Made by a program: the position numbers and the translations under genes. Source: Hysterangium stoloniferum (lineage: Eukaryota; Basidiomycota; Agaricomycetes; Hysterangiales; Hysterangiaceae). From it: DNA of 64,000 nt. Numbering within the stretch: position 1 is the first letter of the stretch; the number at the start of each line of letters is the position of its first letter. The stretch covers positions 310,001 to 374,000 of the forward strand of contig WHVD01000003.1 of NCBI GenBank assembly GCA_015178975.1, given 5' to 3'. Below, piece by piece: positions 24,001 to 35,325 of the stretch. Under the pieces are notes generated by a model. That model worked only from the letters and a program-made list of their open reading frames with translations. It had not been told where the DNA came from and did no database searches.

Positions 24001-25356
24001 ACAGTGGCTGTCCCTCCAGTAACGCCTGTAAATCAAAGTAGCGCGGTCATGCGTCAAGCAGCTTTGTTTCAAGATAGTCCCGCATACACAGACCGCTCTC
24101 CATCCATCTTCGAACTTATTCAGGAACGAAAACATCAGACTGGCTGGTGGCTGAAGAGGATGAGTAGTGAGTATCCCGTCTCTGTACAACATATGATAAT
24201 TAACGTTTGTTTCGAAAAGTCATCAGCCAGGGCGGCCATATTCAATCCGATGTTGTTCAGCAAACTCAAGAACTTGAGGCGTACATTGCCTCTTTACAAA
24301 ACGGAACCGCTGATATGCACACACTGCGAAAAGTGGTTTTATTGTGTCATCAAAACCCTTTACAAAGTGTTTCATCATCCTCGACACCTGGTATCGCGAA
24401 AATACCAGCAAGCTCTTCCCTTCAGAATACATCTGTGCCACATATAGTATTGGGGGGTATATGGGATGAAGGCAACCGGTCTGAAAGGCTTTTCAGTGCC
24501 CTTTTCGCTTTCTTACGTCCAGACAAGGTAACGTATTTGTATATGAGGAGTCATGTATTCGTTTCGTTAAACGTTATTTGCAGGATGCGGATATTCTTGA
24601 GCACGGCTTGTTCATATTGTGGGAGCTGCTGCCTCACCTCGATGGCCGTGATACCGACATTCTTACAATATTACTACAATTACGTTACGCACAGGATTTC
24701 AATGTAAGTCAACGATGAGTTATCCACTATGGCATGCAATAATGAAACATTTCCAGGTCGACGAGGGTACATTGACCATCCGCGATGCTCAGGTAGAGCT
24801 GATGAATGAAAGGAATTATGCTCTATACGGTCTTTCGACCATGAATATATGTTTAAAGGGCTTCCTATCTCAGCCTTTACCACCGTTCGCTTCGCAGGAT
24901 GCCAGGCTTAGAGGCTACGCATTTGGTCTCGTCACCATGGCCAAATTTATCATAAAATTACCAGCCGACATTTTAGAGGAGGAACTTCCTAAAATCAAGT
25001 CAACTCTGATAGAGGTAAGCTAACATTGTGGGGTGTTGACATGATCGTGCCTCATGTTAGAATGTTAGGCATACTTAAATCCCCAGGCTATGGTTAGGCA
25101 AGCTGCCACTACCGCCATTACCGCTGCGCAGGTAATTCTCCAGGACGAGACACACCTGTTTGCCCTCTTGGAACCTCTTCCGGATGATAAAAAAAATCTT
25201 TTGACTTATTTCTTTGAAAAGAATAATGCCAGAGGTTCAACAGAACGCGTAGATCAAAGCGCAAGCCTTTCTGGCATGGAGAGACTCTCTAAAGAGATGG
25301 ATCGATTGGATCAGAGAATTTCCACACCACCAAAGCTTCGAGGATTATCCTCGTAA
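21045..25356 (+). CDS. CLASP-family microtubule-binding protein (Stu1/Cls1)
   Basis: This large multi-exon gene encodes roughly 1,100-1,200 residues. The N-terminus MSTTEERLALLIAKCKSSS leads into TOG-like HEAT repeats (DADVKLEAVNKLQAEFEAGV, GLISGLKTCLRTPNQHL, LPQLVNALEDGDGTVRDCAK). A second TOG/CLASP_N domain follows, with LAREKSVIRIRGMLKGDAY, ALYGDLAIYLGPGMDPFVET, and QIITHTTCSPRQTLALLSA. After these is a long Ser/Pro-rich basic linker, likely the microtubule-lattice binding part, and a C-terminal helical domain ending RLDQRISTPPKLRGLSS. CLASPs promote microtubule rescue and spindle stability. Intron 21219-21276 appears to use a GC donor. The linker exon ends near 24163, and the frame resumes as VISQGGHIQSDVVQQTQELE. 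Confidence 0.9.
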
Positions 25357-25402
25357 ACTCTATAATGCAACTAGCCCTTTATTTTGTAACTCGGTAATAC
25401 AT

Positions 25403-26588
25403 TCAAAATCTAGGCAATCGGCCAGTGAGGCGAAGAAAGTACGCTATGCCAGCCAGGATGCCTGCGATATGACTGACTTCGCTCGTGCCCGTTTGCTGTT
25501 CAAAAATTAAGTATAATACGAAGACAGATAAGCTTAATATTGCTTACATGCTCGTTCACTGCATTGTAAAGATCATATGCAAACAAACCACCTACGCATC
25601 CCCATGCAGGAACGGGAATGATACCGAAAATCAGAAAAGAAGCTCTGGGAGCTACGCATGCCATGAAAGAAATCACAGCATAGATGGCGCCTGAATCTAC
25701 TGAGTCTAACAGCCTCATGCCAAAATCAAAGCATACCACTGGCTCCATGTACTGAGTGGTGATTACGGAACACCATTTCATTGGTGAAGAGTGTGATTAG
25801 GCTAGAAGCAACCCCGCCTGCAAACAGTGTCAAAAGTCCGATGGAATATTATGAGAGAAGTCAAAGACAGTACCTCCAATATAAAGAGCCAGGAAAGACG
25901 CATTCCCTAATATCTGCAGGACAGGCGGTGCCATAAAGTAGAAAGTAAGAGCGTTCATAAATATATGGCGATGACCTTCGTGAGAGAAACACGATGTCAG
26001 AACACTCCAACTATGTACAACTTAGAGAGTAGACTTGAAAGGGTGAACTGATTAAACGCACATGCGGCCCTCTTTCCAATTAGTCCACGACAAGGTGAAG
26101 TTCTTATTCAAACTGACTAGTAGAGTGGGGTCACCGCCTCTCTATCCCGAAGCGTTTGAATCAAATAGTAGGGGAATAACGTGGGGATATATGCTCACCG
26201 CTGCATTAAAACCAACATTCCATAATATGTAGACAACGCCGTTCAGCCCTAGTATTGTCCAAATTATGACAGATGGCGGCAGAGAATTAAATCTGCGCTT
26301 TGTGCTGTTGAAAAATCCGCCAAAGCCGCTGTTGCGGGACCAGGTGTCTGGTCTACCGGAAGGAAAATACGTTCTACGGATATTACGTGGAGAAAAATGT
26401 GAGAATGTTCGGATCCTCAAGGGGGGTCGACGCAGAACATAGGTGTCTTGCAATTGTACGGGTCTAGTGTTTAACTGCTGAACAGGACGTAAATACGATA
26501 TATTGGCTACCCTCAAGGGGGATCGAGGAGTGGTAAATGCGGCGCTCTGCGTACAGTTCAGTACAGATAATCGACGGAATGGTAGCAT
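25403..26588 (-). CDS. Rhomboid-family intramembrane protease, probably mitochondrial (PARL/Pcp1 type)
   Basis: The N-terminus is Arg/Ser-rich without acids (MLPFRRLSVLNCTQSAAFTT), which suits a mitochondrial presequence. Spliced downstream blocks are SVIIWTILGLNGVVYILWN (membrane segment), NKNFTLSWTNWKEGRMWTLL, TSCFSHEGHRHIFMNALTF, SVHGASG-AIYAV carrying the catalytic Ser motif GxSG, and EVSHIAGILAGIAYF carrying the catalytic His. An intron splits GASG from AIYAV (donor near 25734). Stop is at 25403-25405. Mitochondrial rhomboids process proteins such as cytochrome c peroxidase or Mgm1/OPA1. Start codon choice is uncertain: an in-frame ATG at 26663 would add 25 residues. It is divergent from the Cdt2-like gene. 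Confidence 0.88.
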
Positions 26589-26722
26589 GTATAAGGTGGG
26601 TCCGTGTTTGTACATGTGGACGCGTTTTAACCATGGGTCGCGTGACGAGTGACCGACGCGCAATTTCTCAGTTAACTTTCTTTAGTAGGGACTCTTAAAA
26701 GCTCTTATAGTCGCTCACCGCA
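26589..26722. promoter_or_regulatory. Divergent promoter, rhomboid / Cdt2-like
   Basis: Only 134 bp separate the chosen start codons; if the rhomboid begins at 26663 it is just 59 bp. No obvious TATA box is visible. Confidence 0.45.
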
Positions 26723-28671
26723 ATGTCAAGCATCTTTCAACCGCCGCGCAATATACTGTCCGACAGCAGCAACACCATACGGACAACTCTGACATCTAAT
26801 AATGGCCTCAAGAGACAATTATCCAGATCTAACGCCTCCAACGAAGGGCAGAATGAAAAAAAACGCGTCCGAATACACCAAAATATAGTCGAAGACGATG
26901 TTCACCCTCCTCTGCGCCTCGGAAACGTCACTACATTTAGTAGGATGCGTACAGATCGTATGCGTGGTCAGCGCGTCAGATCCTCAGGTGTGTTCCTCAT
27001 CCTATAGTATCGACATTCGTTTTTACACTGTCTCTACATAGTCACGACCCGGCCCATCTTGAATTCCTTCGTATCATCCAATAAATCTGACGTTTACCAG
27101 CTTCGTTCGCAAGATAGCCCACTTGTACCGAATCTAGCGTTTGCGTGTGCATTTTCAAGAGGTGAGATAGTATCCCATACTATTGAATTCCGCATTGCTG
27201 ATCCGGTTGTTAGACGGGAAAAAAGGCGGAAAATCAGTATTAGCTATTGCCACTCAAGAGGGACTGGTAGAATTACTTGATGTGAGGAAGCGACGAGACT
27301 GGGACCCAGGTATATTGTAGTCTCTTGATGATGAGAATTGCTGCTAAACCTGCCGAATAAGAGCCTCCGCGAACAAGCATTCCCATACACCAGAATGCGA
27401 TACTTGACGTGAAGTGGGGTGTTGACGACCAATATATTGGAACAGCATCTGGAGATAAGACTGCAAGAGTGACTTCAGTCACCACTCAACAGTGTCTCGC
27501 TGTTTTGGCCCATCATACGAACTCTGTCAAAACATTGGATTGGGATCCATGCCACCCAGGTAAGTTGCAGCACCCACGGACGAGATACAATCAACCAATC
27601 CGTGTAGACATCCTTAGCACTGGTGGCCGCGACGGCTCTATTTGTGTATGGGACGTACGGGATTCACGGCGCGGCGATGCAGGAGCAGACAGTGAGACGA
27701 TAGAATTAAACGAAGTAACTCAGTTTTCCTGATTCGCAGCGCGAAAGCATTGTCTCCTGTGATCACCATTTCCCGTGCACACTGGGAATCGCCCTGTGGT
27801 AAGAATGCGAAAAACGTAAGCGACCTCCACTTGTTTCCATAATCCCTTTAAAAACCCAGTGATAGGTTTCAAGTTCGAGGACCGTCACCTCCATCGTTTA
27901 CATACCAAATATGCCTCGACAATTAATTTCCGGTGGATCTTACGACGGGTAGGTTAACTACCGGAATGTTTATTGCGGGTTCTGAAAGTGTCACTAGTAA
28001 ACTGAAGCAGTGGGATCTGAGATATCCTGTAACAGGACGGGAACGCAAACCAGTTCCAATATCTGAATCCCACCACGATCCCACGTTTTCGCCCGGCTCG
28101 CGTAGTAGGGGACTATCGAGTTTGACCCTCGGCCGCAACCGTACAGCAGGGCTTATCTGGGGCGTTGCTGCTGATTCTTGGTATGTGCCCATTCGTAGAT
28201 TAGACAAAATATCTAAATGTGCGCACGCCAGTGTACACACTTATTCGCTTCCGTTAACGGCACCCAACAGTGCTGTAACAGGAAAACTCTCACATCCAGG
28301 ACTATTTGTAAAGTCCTTTTATGTAAAAGTGGCTTTGAATCCATGCGGAGAATGGTTAGCTACTGGCAGTTCTAGCGGCGGGGTGTATCTATGGGATGTG
28401 GCAAGTCGAGGAACAGGTGCAAGGCAAGCAGTGGAGCTCAAACCTACAGGAAAGGAAATCGGCGCCCTAGATTGGACAGATAGTTCGGTCAGGAATTCAA
28501 CTACGTGCCATTTCTTACCAGATGCTGATAAATCGTACTCAACAGCTAGCCACCTGTTGTGATGACGGGACAGTAAGGCTTTGGAGGCCAAATCTTGATG
28601 TCTCAATGAAATGTAAATCAGATCCTGAAGAGAGCAAATGGGATTGGACATGGACAACAGATGATCTATAG
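26723..28671 (+). CDS. CDT2: Cdt2/DTL-like WD40 substrate receptor of CRL4 ubiquitin ligase
   Basis: A basic, disordered N-terminus (MSSIFQPPRNILSDSSN..KKRVRIHQN) precedes a WD40 propeller. Blocks are VLAIATQEGLVELLDVRKRR, NAIFDVKWGVDDQYIGTASG, NSVKTLDWDPCHP, ILSTGGRDGSICVWDVRDS, KLKQWDLRYPV, VALNPCGEWLATGSSSGGVY and DDGTVRLWRPNLDVS. The WDVR and WDLR motifs are the WDxR type that contacts DDB1. The layout of one propeller with long insertions and the sequence of blades fit Cdt2, which directs Cdt1 and ribonucleotide-reductase inhibitors to destruction in S phase and after damage. The last exon, 28554 onward, restores the frame to LATCCDDG and ends EESKWDWTWTTDDL, stop 28669-28671. Other DDB1-associated WD40 proteins remain possible. 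Confidence 0.82.
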
Positions 28672-28779
28672 GACGCCTGTCAGATGCTTTATAATAATAC
28701 GATAGATTTATCTTCTCTGATGTAAGATTATAGGTATACACAATCCAGAGTATAACGAGAAAAAAGCAACAGGCCTTCA

Positions 28780-29822
28780 TTACTTTTGTATCACATTGAC
28801 AAGCCTGTGAGTAGTAAATTCAGCGTAGATCGTTTACAAAACGAGGGAACGCACCAATCTAAACCTTCTTCCAAGCCTTCTCCTTTCATTGCTGAACTGC
28901 CCCTTACACTCCACTGTCGTCCGGTCTCACTTCCAGCAAGACCAAGCTCCTCGCTGATCTTTTCCGGTTTCAGAGCGCCCGGAACATCTTGTTTGTTACA
29001 AAAGACAAGTAGAGGTACTTCTCTCAGCTCGTCTTCGGATAGCATCGTCAGGAGTTCCGCGCGAGAAGTGGATAGGCGATCGACATCTGCGGAGTCGATC
29101 ACAAAGATGATGGCAGATGTTTGGGGGTAATAACACCGCCAATAAGGCCTAAGCATTTAATATCATTAGATGAAGTGAGGTGTAATGTCTAATATATCAC
29201 ACGGACGGACCGAATACTGGATTGACCTAGAGTGACCTGAGAAATCAAGCATCCCCGTCATAGAAGAAAGTGCGCACCTCCCAGATCCCAAACTTGAAAG
29301 GAGACATTCTTATACTTGATATTATTGTTGTGAGTAATGATTAGTCGAGTACGAATGAAAATCGCCTGACTTGGACGGTCTCCACATTGAACCCAATCGC
29401 TGCCATAACGATAAGTGCCTCGGCCCGTACGAAGTAGAATATACAACTCACTCGGTATCGTCGACACGACCTCTCCTATCTGAACCATCGTATATAAATC
29501 AAGTCGAAGAAACGGGTGAAGATAGGCGAACCTGCAAACGGTACAATATCGTTGTTTTCCCAGCAGCGTCACTATAAGGAGATTGAGAAAATGCATCGGG
29601 TGGGATTTTGACCTTACTGACAGCCCTGATGTTTTCGTCAGTAAATTGACACCAGGGTTGAATACGTCACGAGGCACCTAGCATCAATATCCGGACATCT
29701 TGACCTGTAAGGATGATGTCAACTCCAGAGCGATAGACATCGGAGTCATGGAGCAAGATACCTTTTCCCCATCGTGTAAGAGATGTAAGGGAGTTCAGTA
29801 GCGTGGATATACTCAACCCCAT
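28780..29822 (-). CDS. ARL1: Arf-like GTPase Arl1
   Basis: The protein begins MGLSISTLLNSLTSLTRWGK with Gly2 for N-myristoylation. Spliced, it continues VRILML-GLDAAGKTTILYRLQ (G1), IGEVVSTIPTIGFNVETVQ (G2), [20 protein letters not shown] (G3), IIFVIDSADVDRL, VFCNKQDVPGAL (G4), and SAMKGEGLEEGLDWLVNVIQ to a stop at 28780-28782. YRLQ-GEVV-TTIPT and WDLGGQ-SIRPYWRCYY are Arl1 rather than Arf1 signatures. Arl1 acts at the trans-Golgi, recruiting GRIP-domain tethers. Exons identified include 29762-29822, 29678-29704 and a 4-nt exon at 29622-29625 that completes the Gly-Leu codons of the P-loop. It is convergent with the Cdt2-like gene (108 bp apart) and divergent from TRS20. Confidence 0.93.
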
Positions 29823-30101
29823 TCTACGTTGGTCGGTGTGGCGAGAATTCCTGAACGGGGGAACAGGGTCGATGACTAAGGTGGTTCCCACACGAGTCTG
29901 ATATGTACAGTGATATATGTTATTTTTTTTGACTGTCAATATCTGTACGAAGAATAACAATACACCCCAGTGTATAGCTTTACCCAAAATATAGCAGTGT
30001 CATTTCAAAGTACACCTGCTCTCTGTTATTATTCGACGCGTCCAATTATAAGTACCTATTTAATTTGCATCCGCCAATAACTGGCACACACCCAACATAC
30101 A

Positions 30102-30799
30102 ATGTCCAATCACTTGTTCTTACTCTCGCCAGCGGATTCTCCATTGTACACCTTGACCTATCATTCCAGCAAACCCTCTGCAAACCAGCCCCTTCCTTTG
30201 TCTTCCAATCTTCCAACATGGAGCACATCTGCATTCGCGGGCACCTTGACTGCACTTTCCGGTGCCACCGGTGTTGCGCAAACGGGCCAGACAAACCAGA
30301 AGCAGATTGGTGGTGGTACTGACCGTGCTGTTGTCCAGATGATTGCTAACGCAAGTCTGGATGTGGTCGAGGAAGCTATGCGAACCAACAACGCAATGTA
30401 AACTCTTCCACTGTACAAATTACCATTTTTGCATCCAACTCGGTCTATACAGGTATCTAAAAGCCGTAGACAAATTCAACGAATGGACTGTTTCTGCATT
30501 CGTGACACCGGGCAGTATGTCTTCTGTCTTCTGCTCGATGGCTCGCGACAGCATTCCTGACGTTTCGCAGACATGAAATTCATCCTGCTGCACGATTCCA
30601 AGAACGACGAAGGAATAAAAATATTCTTTTGGGATGTCTGGGAATTATACATCAAGGTGCGCGTTGGTATCCTTACTTGAAACCATCCCTTTAGACCCGA
30701 CGTCAGACGATGATGAATCCGTTTCACACCGCGTACACACCAATACGGAGCCCAACTTTTGATGCGAGAGTTCGAGCTAGTGCGAAGAAACACTTGTGA
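30102..30799 (+). CDS. TRS20: TRAPP subunit Trs20 / TRAPPC2 (sedlin)
   Basis: Trs20 is a longin-fold core subunit of the TRAPP complexes, which tether ER-to-Golgi vesicles and activate Rab1/Ypt1. The protein starts MSNHLFLLSPADSPLYTLTY, then QMIANASLDVVEEAMRTNNA, MYLKAVDKFNEWTVSAFVTP, GNMKFILLHDSKNDEGIKIF, FFWDVWELYIK, and TMMNPFHTAYTPIRSPTFD with an end ASAKKHL. Introns lie after AACGCAAT (about 30399), after CCGGGCA (about 30515) and after ATCAAG (about 30656, acceptor CGTCAG at 30703). An insertion rich in Thr/Gly/Gln (GTLTALSGATGVAQTGQTNQ) after the first strands is longer than in animal sedlin. Stop 30797-30799. Confidence 0.93.
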
Positions 30800-31193
30800 A
30801 AAACATTTATTTTATTTTAAATGTAGAGACTACATATTATCTGGTTATTTACTATGAAAATATGTTTTGATGGCTGTTACATGTGTCACACTGAGTAATC
30901 GATTAGGTGACCCTAGTGATGATGGCTCGGGCGTCTTACCCGTCTTCTTTGTCCGAACTCCCATCCCCGGTTCCCTCACTTCCTTCAGTGCTCCTCTTTC
31001 TTCCTCTAGGTCACAGCTCCTGCCCTAATTATTTCTCATCTTGTCCTGTCATCGTCTCTACCTGGTTTCCGTTGCTGCTTAACTTTGTCTCGTTGGTCAA
31101 ATTACTCTTGTACTCTGCCAATACTCACTCCGCCTCTTTCCCTCTAGTTGTATTCTTGCAATCACTGCTACCTATACTGTTCTAATCATTCCA
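30800..31193 (+). promoter_or_regulatory. Intergenic region with pyrimidine-rich leader
   Basis: From about 30930 to 31190 the plus strand is strongly C/T-rich. Such CT tracts sit near transcription starts of many fungal genes. The region presumably holds the promoter and 5' UTR of the 31194 gene. Confidence 0.45.
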
Positions 31194-32680
31194 ATGGCAA
31201 CCTCATCCACCCCTAACAATAGAGCTTCTCTTCTTTCCGGTCTGCGCACCGGTGGCGTTCGCTCCGCCTCCCAACCACATCAAGTTCCACACACAGCTGC
31301 ACCAGCTGGTACATTCAATGTCCCTCGTTTCCCGTCCGCGAACCATCCGTCTAATCAATTTCCTGAAGAGGACGAAGAGGATGATCAGCTGGCAAACATG
31401 GCTGCACAATCCCTCAACTTTAACGGTTATCTTAGGCACGGAATTCCCATGACCGCCGGTGCTGTTGATAATTCCGTGAATATGTTCCATCAGCAGCAGC
31501 AACAGCAGCAATTCTTGGCCAGACAGTACGCTGCTCAGAGGGCTGCCATTGGCAACGGCGGTATCTATCAGACCGGTGACCAACATGAGATGCAAACTCA
31601 GATGATGCAGATGGAGCTTTTGAAGTATCAGGTACAATCGCCGATCTTTCATTAGTGTCTCTTTATTGATTTGTATCCCAGGCCCTTCAACAAGCTCAAC
31701 AGGCACAGCAGTATCAAGCCGAGCTTATCGCGGCGCAGCGTCAGCACCAGCAACCGGCTCGCAGTGTTCTTCATCGGCCAAGCATGGAAGCAATGTCTGC
31801 TGCACCAAATGTGTCCTCTTTTGATCGTGCTAACGCGGTGGCTCAGCTGCGAGCTCGTGCGTTGCGGGCGGAGGTTGGCGAGGAGGTAGGTCCTGTGCCA
31901 ATGACTGCAGCTGTTGGAGGCAAGTTCGCTTCTCGCATGCTTAATCCCCAGGCCACTTGCTTCGTGACGAACCGATTCAACGAGCAAGATGAGGATGTCT
32001 CCACTTATCAACCCATTCAGGCCCAGACGTCCACTGTTCCGCCTCCCAGCAGGACGACGGTGATAAGTGGTGGCACTTCTCTTGGTACTCCAGTTACATC
32101 GACTTTTGCCATTCCTACGCCATCAAAATCCGATGCAGCTGTGTCCTGGCGTCGAGGAAGCGCAACCAACCACTCTGTTTTGCGCTCCCCGCCGTCCAGT
32201 ACTACCCCTTTGAATACTCGTTTCACCCGTGCTGTACCTTCTAATGATGAGGTCTCGCCTACCACGAGGCCACGTCCACAACCATTGCGCTTCAACCCGA
32301 TCGATACCTCTGGCCTTCCTACGGTCGCCATTGAAGGCGTCAACATAGATGAGGAAGTGAGCTCTGGCTCCTTTAAGACTGACTCGCCTACTTCTGCGAG
32401 CAGTCCGACGACACCTCCTTCAGCCCATTCCTCATTGTCGGGAGATGCCAAGAAGTCTTACGAAGGCATAGGCGTTGGTCGACCGGCTATTGCACCCAGT
32501 GTTAACACGAGGCATGTCAGCTTGCCTAGTAGGCAACCCAAGGGTCCCCCAGCAGGCGCCGATGAGCTTGGGCCCCGCAATTTTGCCGCCAGGCTCAGGA
32601 GACAGGCGATAGGCGGACTTGGAGCGCTCGTTACAGCCAGAGAGAGGAGGGATTTAGCCGTCGAGGTTCACGCCTATTGA
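31194..32680 (+). CDS. Unknown Gln/Ser/Pro-rich protein (478 aa)
   Basis: Two exons, 31194-31631 and 31682-32680, encode 478 residues. The N-terminus MATSSTPNNRASLLSGLRTG is followed by an acidic patch (FPEEDEEDDQLANMAAQSL), a Gln tract (HQQQQQQQFLARQYAAQRAA) and a predicted helical Gln/Ala region across the splice (ELLKYQ-ALQQAQQAQQYQAE). The remainder is Ser/Thr/Pro-rich with scattered SP sites, ending in a basic helix-like stretch, RNFAARLRRQAIGGLGALV. I recognise no catalytic domain. The Gln/Ala coiled region and disorder resemble RNA- or transcription-associated proteins, which is only a compositional argument. The 5' leader is CT-rich, a hint of strong expression. Confidence 0.75.
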
Positions 32681-33543
32681 AGGATGGATGTTTTTTGCCC
32701 ATATTACTTTTTTCTTTTTCGTTCTTCGCCTCAAATTTCTATTTGTCCTCCCATGGGGACATGGTGCAGCATATCAGCCCAGCTCGACGATCACGGGACA
32801 TTTTGGTTTTCTTTTATGTCTTTTAACTTTTCACTCAGCTTCCCCCGCCACTTATCGTATGGCGTATGTTTCCATTTAGTCTAACTGTTTTCGATCGAGT
32901 GACAGGATGGAATCCGACGAAAACTCAAACGCGTAGGGAAGAAGAGGAAGACAGGTTTTCTTTCTTTATTCTCTCAAGAACGTTGCATGTGTAAATTTGG
33001 AAGCGAACTTTCTCGGGTCCTATTGCACTCTTGGACAACGTCAAATGTTAACGACTATGCGCGCCGGATCGGATCAAGTCTCATTCCCCTGTCATCCCAG
33101 TCAACCCCGCATCCCACAGTTTTATCCAATCCAGAGACTGTACAGCCTTTGCAGAAAACGAGAAAACCACACCCACATTCCTTCATCGTGCCCAATTTCC
33201 CCCCCCAGATTTTATATTTGCAACCATTAACCGTTGCTACTGATGTACCCCCCCGAGATGTTTACTCATTCGCTGTTTTTTCCTGTGTCGCAATAAAATC
33301 ATATACTCGTGTGCTCTACCTGCCTGAAGAGATTAAATTACAAGTACATACTATCTGCGTGTTATAGTCAGTAGCTTTTCAATTCATCAATCAAAGGCAG
33401 ACAGGAGGGAATGCTGTAAACTATTGTCCTAGGATAAGATACATAGATATATCTAGCGTTCGAGCGGAGTTGCAAAATCCATTCCTTCATCTTTACTTCC
33501 ATTCTTGTGTCTGTCTTGTCTGCCAAACATCCTCTACATCAGG
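32681..33543. other. Intergenic region between two plus-strand genes
   Basis: These 863 bp contain a T/C-rich 3' UTR after 32681 and the promoter of the Cwc21-like gene. C-runs occur at 33199-33206 and 33248-33254. No gene is recognised. Confidence 0.6.
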
Positions 33544-35047
33544 AATGTACAATGGAATAGGCCTTACTACTCCTCGTGGCAGGTGTGTCGAGTTTTCATT
33601 CCTGATGTGTTTTTCCTCACATTGGTGGCAGTGGAACAAGTGGTTATGTTATTCGCAACCTCTCACATTTGCGGCGTCACGAGACTGCTGCTGAGCGTGC
33701 TGCCGCATTCGACGTTGCGCCTCCCAAGCACAGGGAGCCCGATGAAGGCATACTAGAGCACGAACGTAAGCGGAAAGTGGAAATCAGATGTCTTGAGCTC
33801 CAGATTGAGCTGGAAGACAAAGGGTACGCCTTCTCTTGTTTGAAATTTGGGGAATGGCTGACGCTGCTTGCGCCGTGCCCAGAATGGACGAGGAGGGTAT
33901 TGAAGCCGAGGTCAGCGCACTGCGCCAGCGGCTTCTCGAAAATATGGCGACACTCGCCTCTTCCGCCAAGAACCTAAAATTGTCAGATACGCACGGCCGC
34001 GCTGCGGCGAAAGTGGCTGAGCTAGATAGAATGGCGCGTGCATTTGGCACGCGGTCAGATTATGTGGAGGGCGCGGCATTTGATCGCGAAAAGCAGGAAG
34101 AGCAAAAGCAGCAGCGGGCCATTGAGCGAGCCGAGAGGGAGAGACAAAAAGAGGAAGAAAGAGAGAAACGGGAGAGGGAGAAGGAGAAGTGGGAAGCAGC
34201 CCGGAGGGAGAGGGATAGATTACGCAGGCGGCAGGAAGATCAGGCAAGGAGAGCAAGGGAAGAAAAAAAATCTATGCCTCCTCCCTCCGCACCGACTGGT
34301 CCGAGGCGACGAGATACGAGCCCGCCTCCCTCTCGTCGGATGCGTAGCCCCCCACCTAGGAGGTCGAGAAGCCCCGCTCCTCGAAGGTCGCGGAGTCCTG
34401 CTCCGCGTCGGCCAGCCACCGTGGATCGTCGCTCTCGTAGCCCCTCTCCGCTTCGCAGGATGTCTCGTAGTCCACCTCCCGGTCGCAGGTCAACACGTAG
34501 TCCGCCTCCTGATCGCAGGCCAACGCGTAGTCCGCCTCCTGATCGCAGGTCAGCGCGTAGTCCGCCTCCCGATCGCAGGTCGGCGCGTAGTCCACCTCCC
34601 GATCGCAGGTCAGCGCGTAGTCCACCTCCCGATCGTAGGTCAATGCGTAGCCCACCTCCAAGACGCGACAACCGTCGATCACCCCCGCCTTCCCGTTACT
34701 CTACCAGACGTCGTCTTTCTCCACCCCCGCGAAGCCCCCCACGTGAACGCCGCTCAGGCACGCCTCCTCCGTCGTCTCGTCGTCTTTCGTCCCGCTCGCC
34801 TCCTCACCGCAAGATGTCCTCACCGCCCAGGCGTCCCGTCTCGCCTTCTCCTCCTCGTAAGCGTGTGCATGAGTCTCCTCCATATGGTGCAGTGGGCTCG
34901 CCTCCACGACAAGCCGGTCCCGGGGAAAGAATCGTGGATGATAGGTCGCCAGGGGATAGATCTCCACCGAACAAGCAGAATGGTCGTGGTCGATCTCAGT
35001 CGGTAAGTTCTGGATCGGCGATGTCTGTATCCGGCTCGGAGGATTAG
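33544..35047 (+). CDS. Cwc21/SRRM2-like spliceosomal RS-domain protein
   Basis: The first exon gives MYNGIGLTTPRG, joined across a 33587-33632 intron to SGTSGYVIRNLSHLRRHETA, the invariant Cwc21/SRRM2 start. The cwf21 domain follows: PDEGILEHERKRKVEIRCLE, LEDKG-MDEEGIEAEVSALR. Next is a long charged helix (EREKEKWEAARRERDRLRRR) and then an Arg/Ser/Pro-rich domain to the end at 35047. Cwc21 sits at the catalytic centre of the active spliceosome next to Prp8 and Snu114. The RS domain holds six 30-bp tandem repeats at 34466-34645. Fungal members vary widely in RS length; this one sits between yeast Cwc21 and metazoan SRRM2. Confidence 0.92.
34466..34645 (+). repeat. 30-bp minisatellite, six units, coding for RSPPPDRRSA
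   Basis: Units begin at 34466, 34496, 34526, 34556, 34586 and 34616, each opening CGTAGTCC. A seventh degenerate unit begins at 34646. Unit length is a multiple of three, so copy-number change would keep the frame. The repeat leaves several other frames free of stops. Confidence 0.9.
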
Positions 35048-35325
35048 GTGGTTTGTATAGGTGTATCCGTATGATGACCCTGTGTGGTTTAACCGACTCT
35101 CCAAAAAAAATGTTACATTTTATATATAATTGTCCCCTTCGATCTTGTATATCATATGTTTTTCCCGGTAAACGTATGTGGCGCAAAGCTTGAGGCTGAC
35201 AATATCTTGACTGCCGGCGTCAGCCTTATTTGTTCAAACCAAACAATTTATTTCCACTTGTTATATTAATTGTTTGCGAAACACTGCCAGTCGTCGTGCT
35301 TCCTTGCCACCTGGCATACTCCACC

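Noticed and set aside
34038-35006. A 322-codon plus-strand frame and two minus-strand frames over the RS domain
   Set aside because: They arise because the 30-bp repeat and RS codons leave other frames free of stops. They lack any conserved motif, and the true frame encodes the Cwc21/SRRM2 protein.
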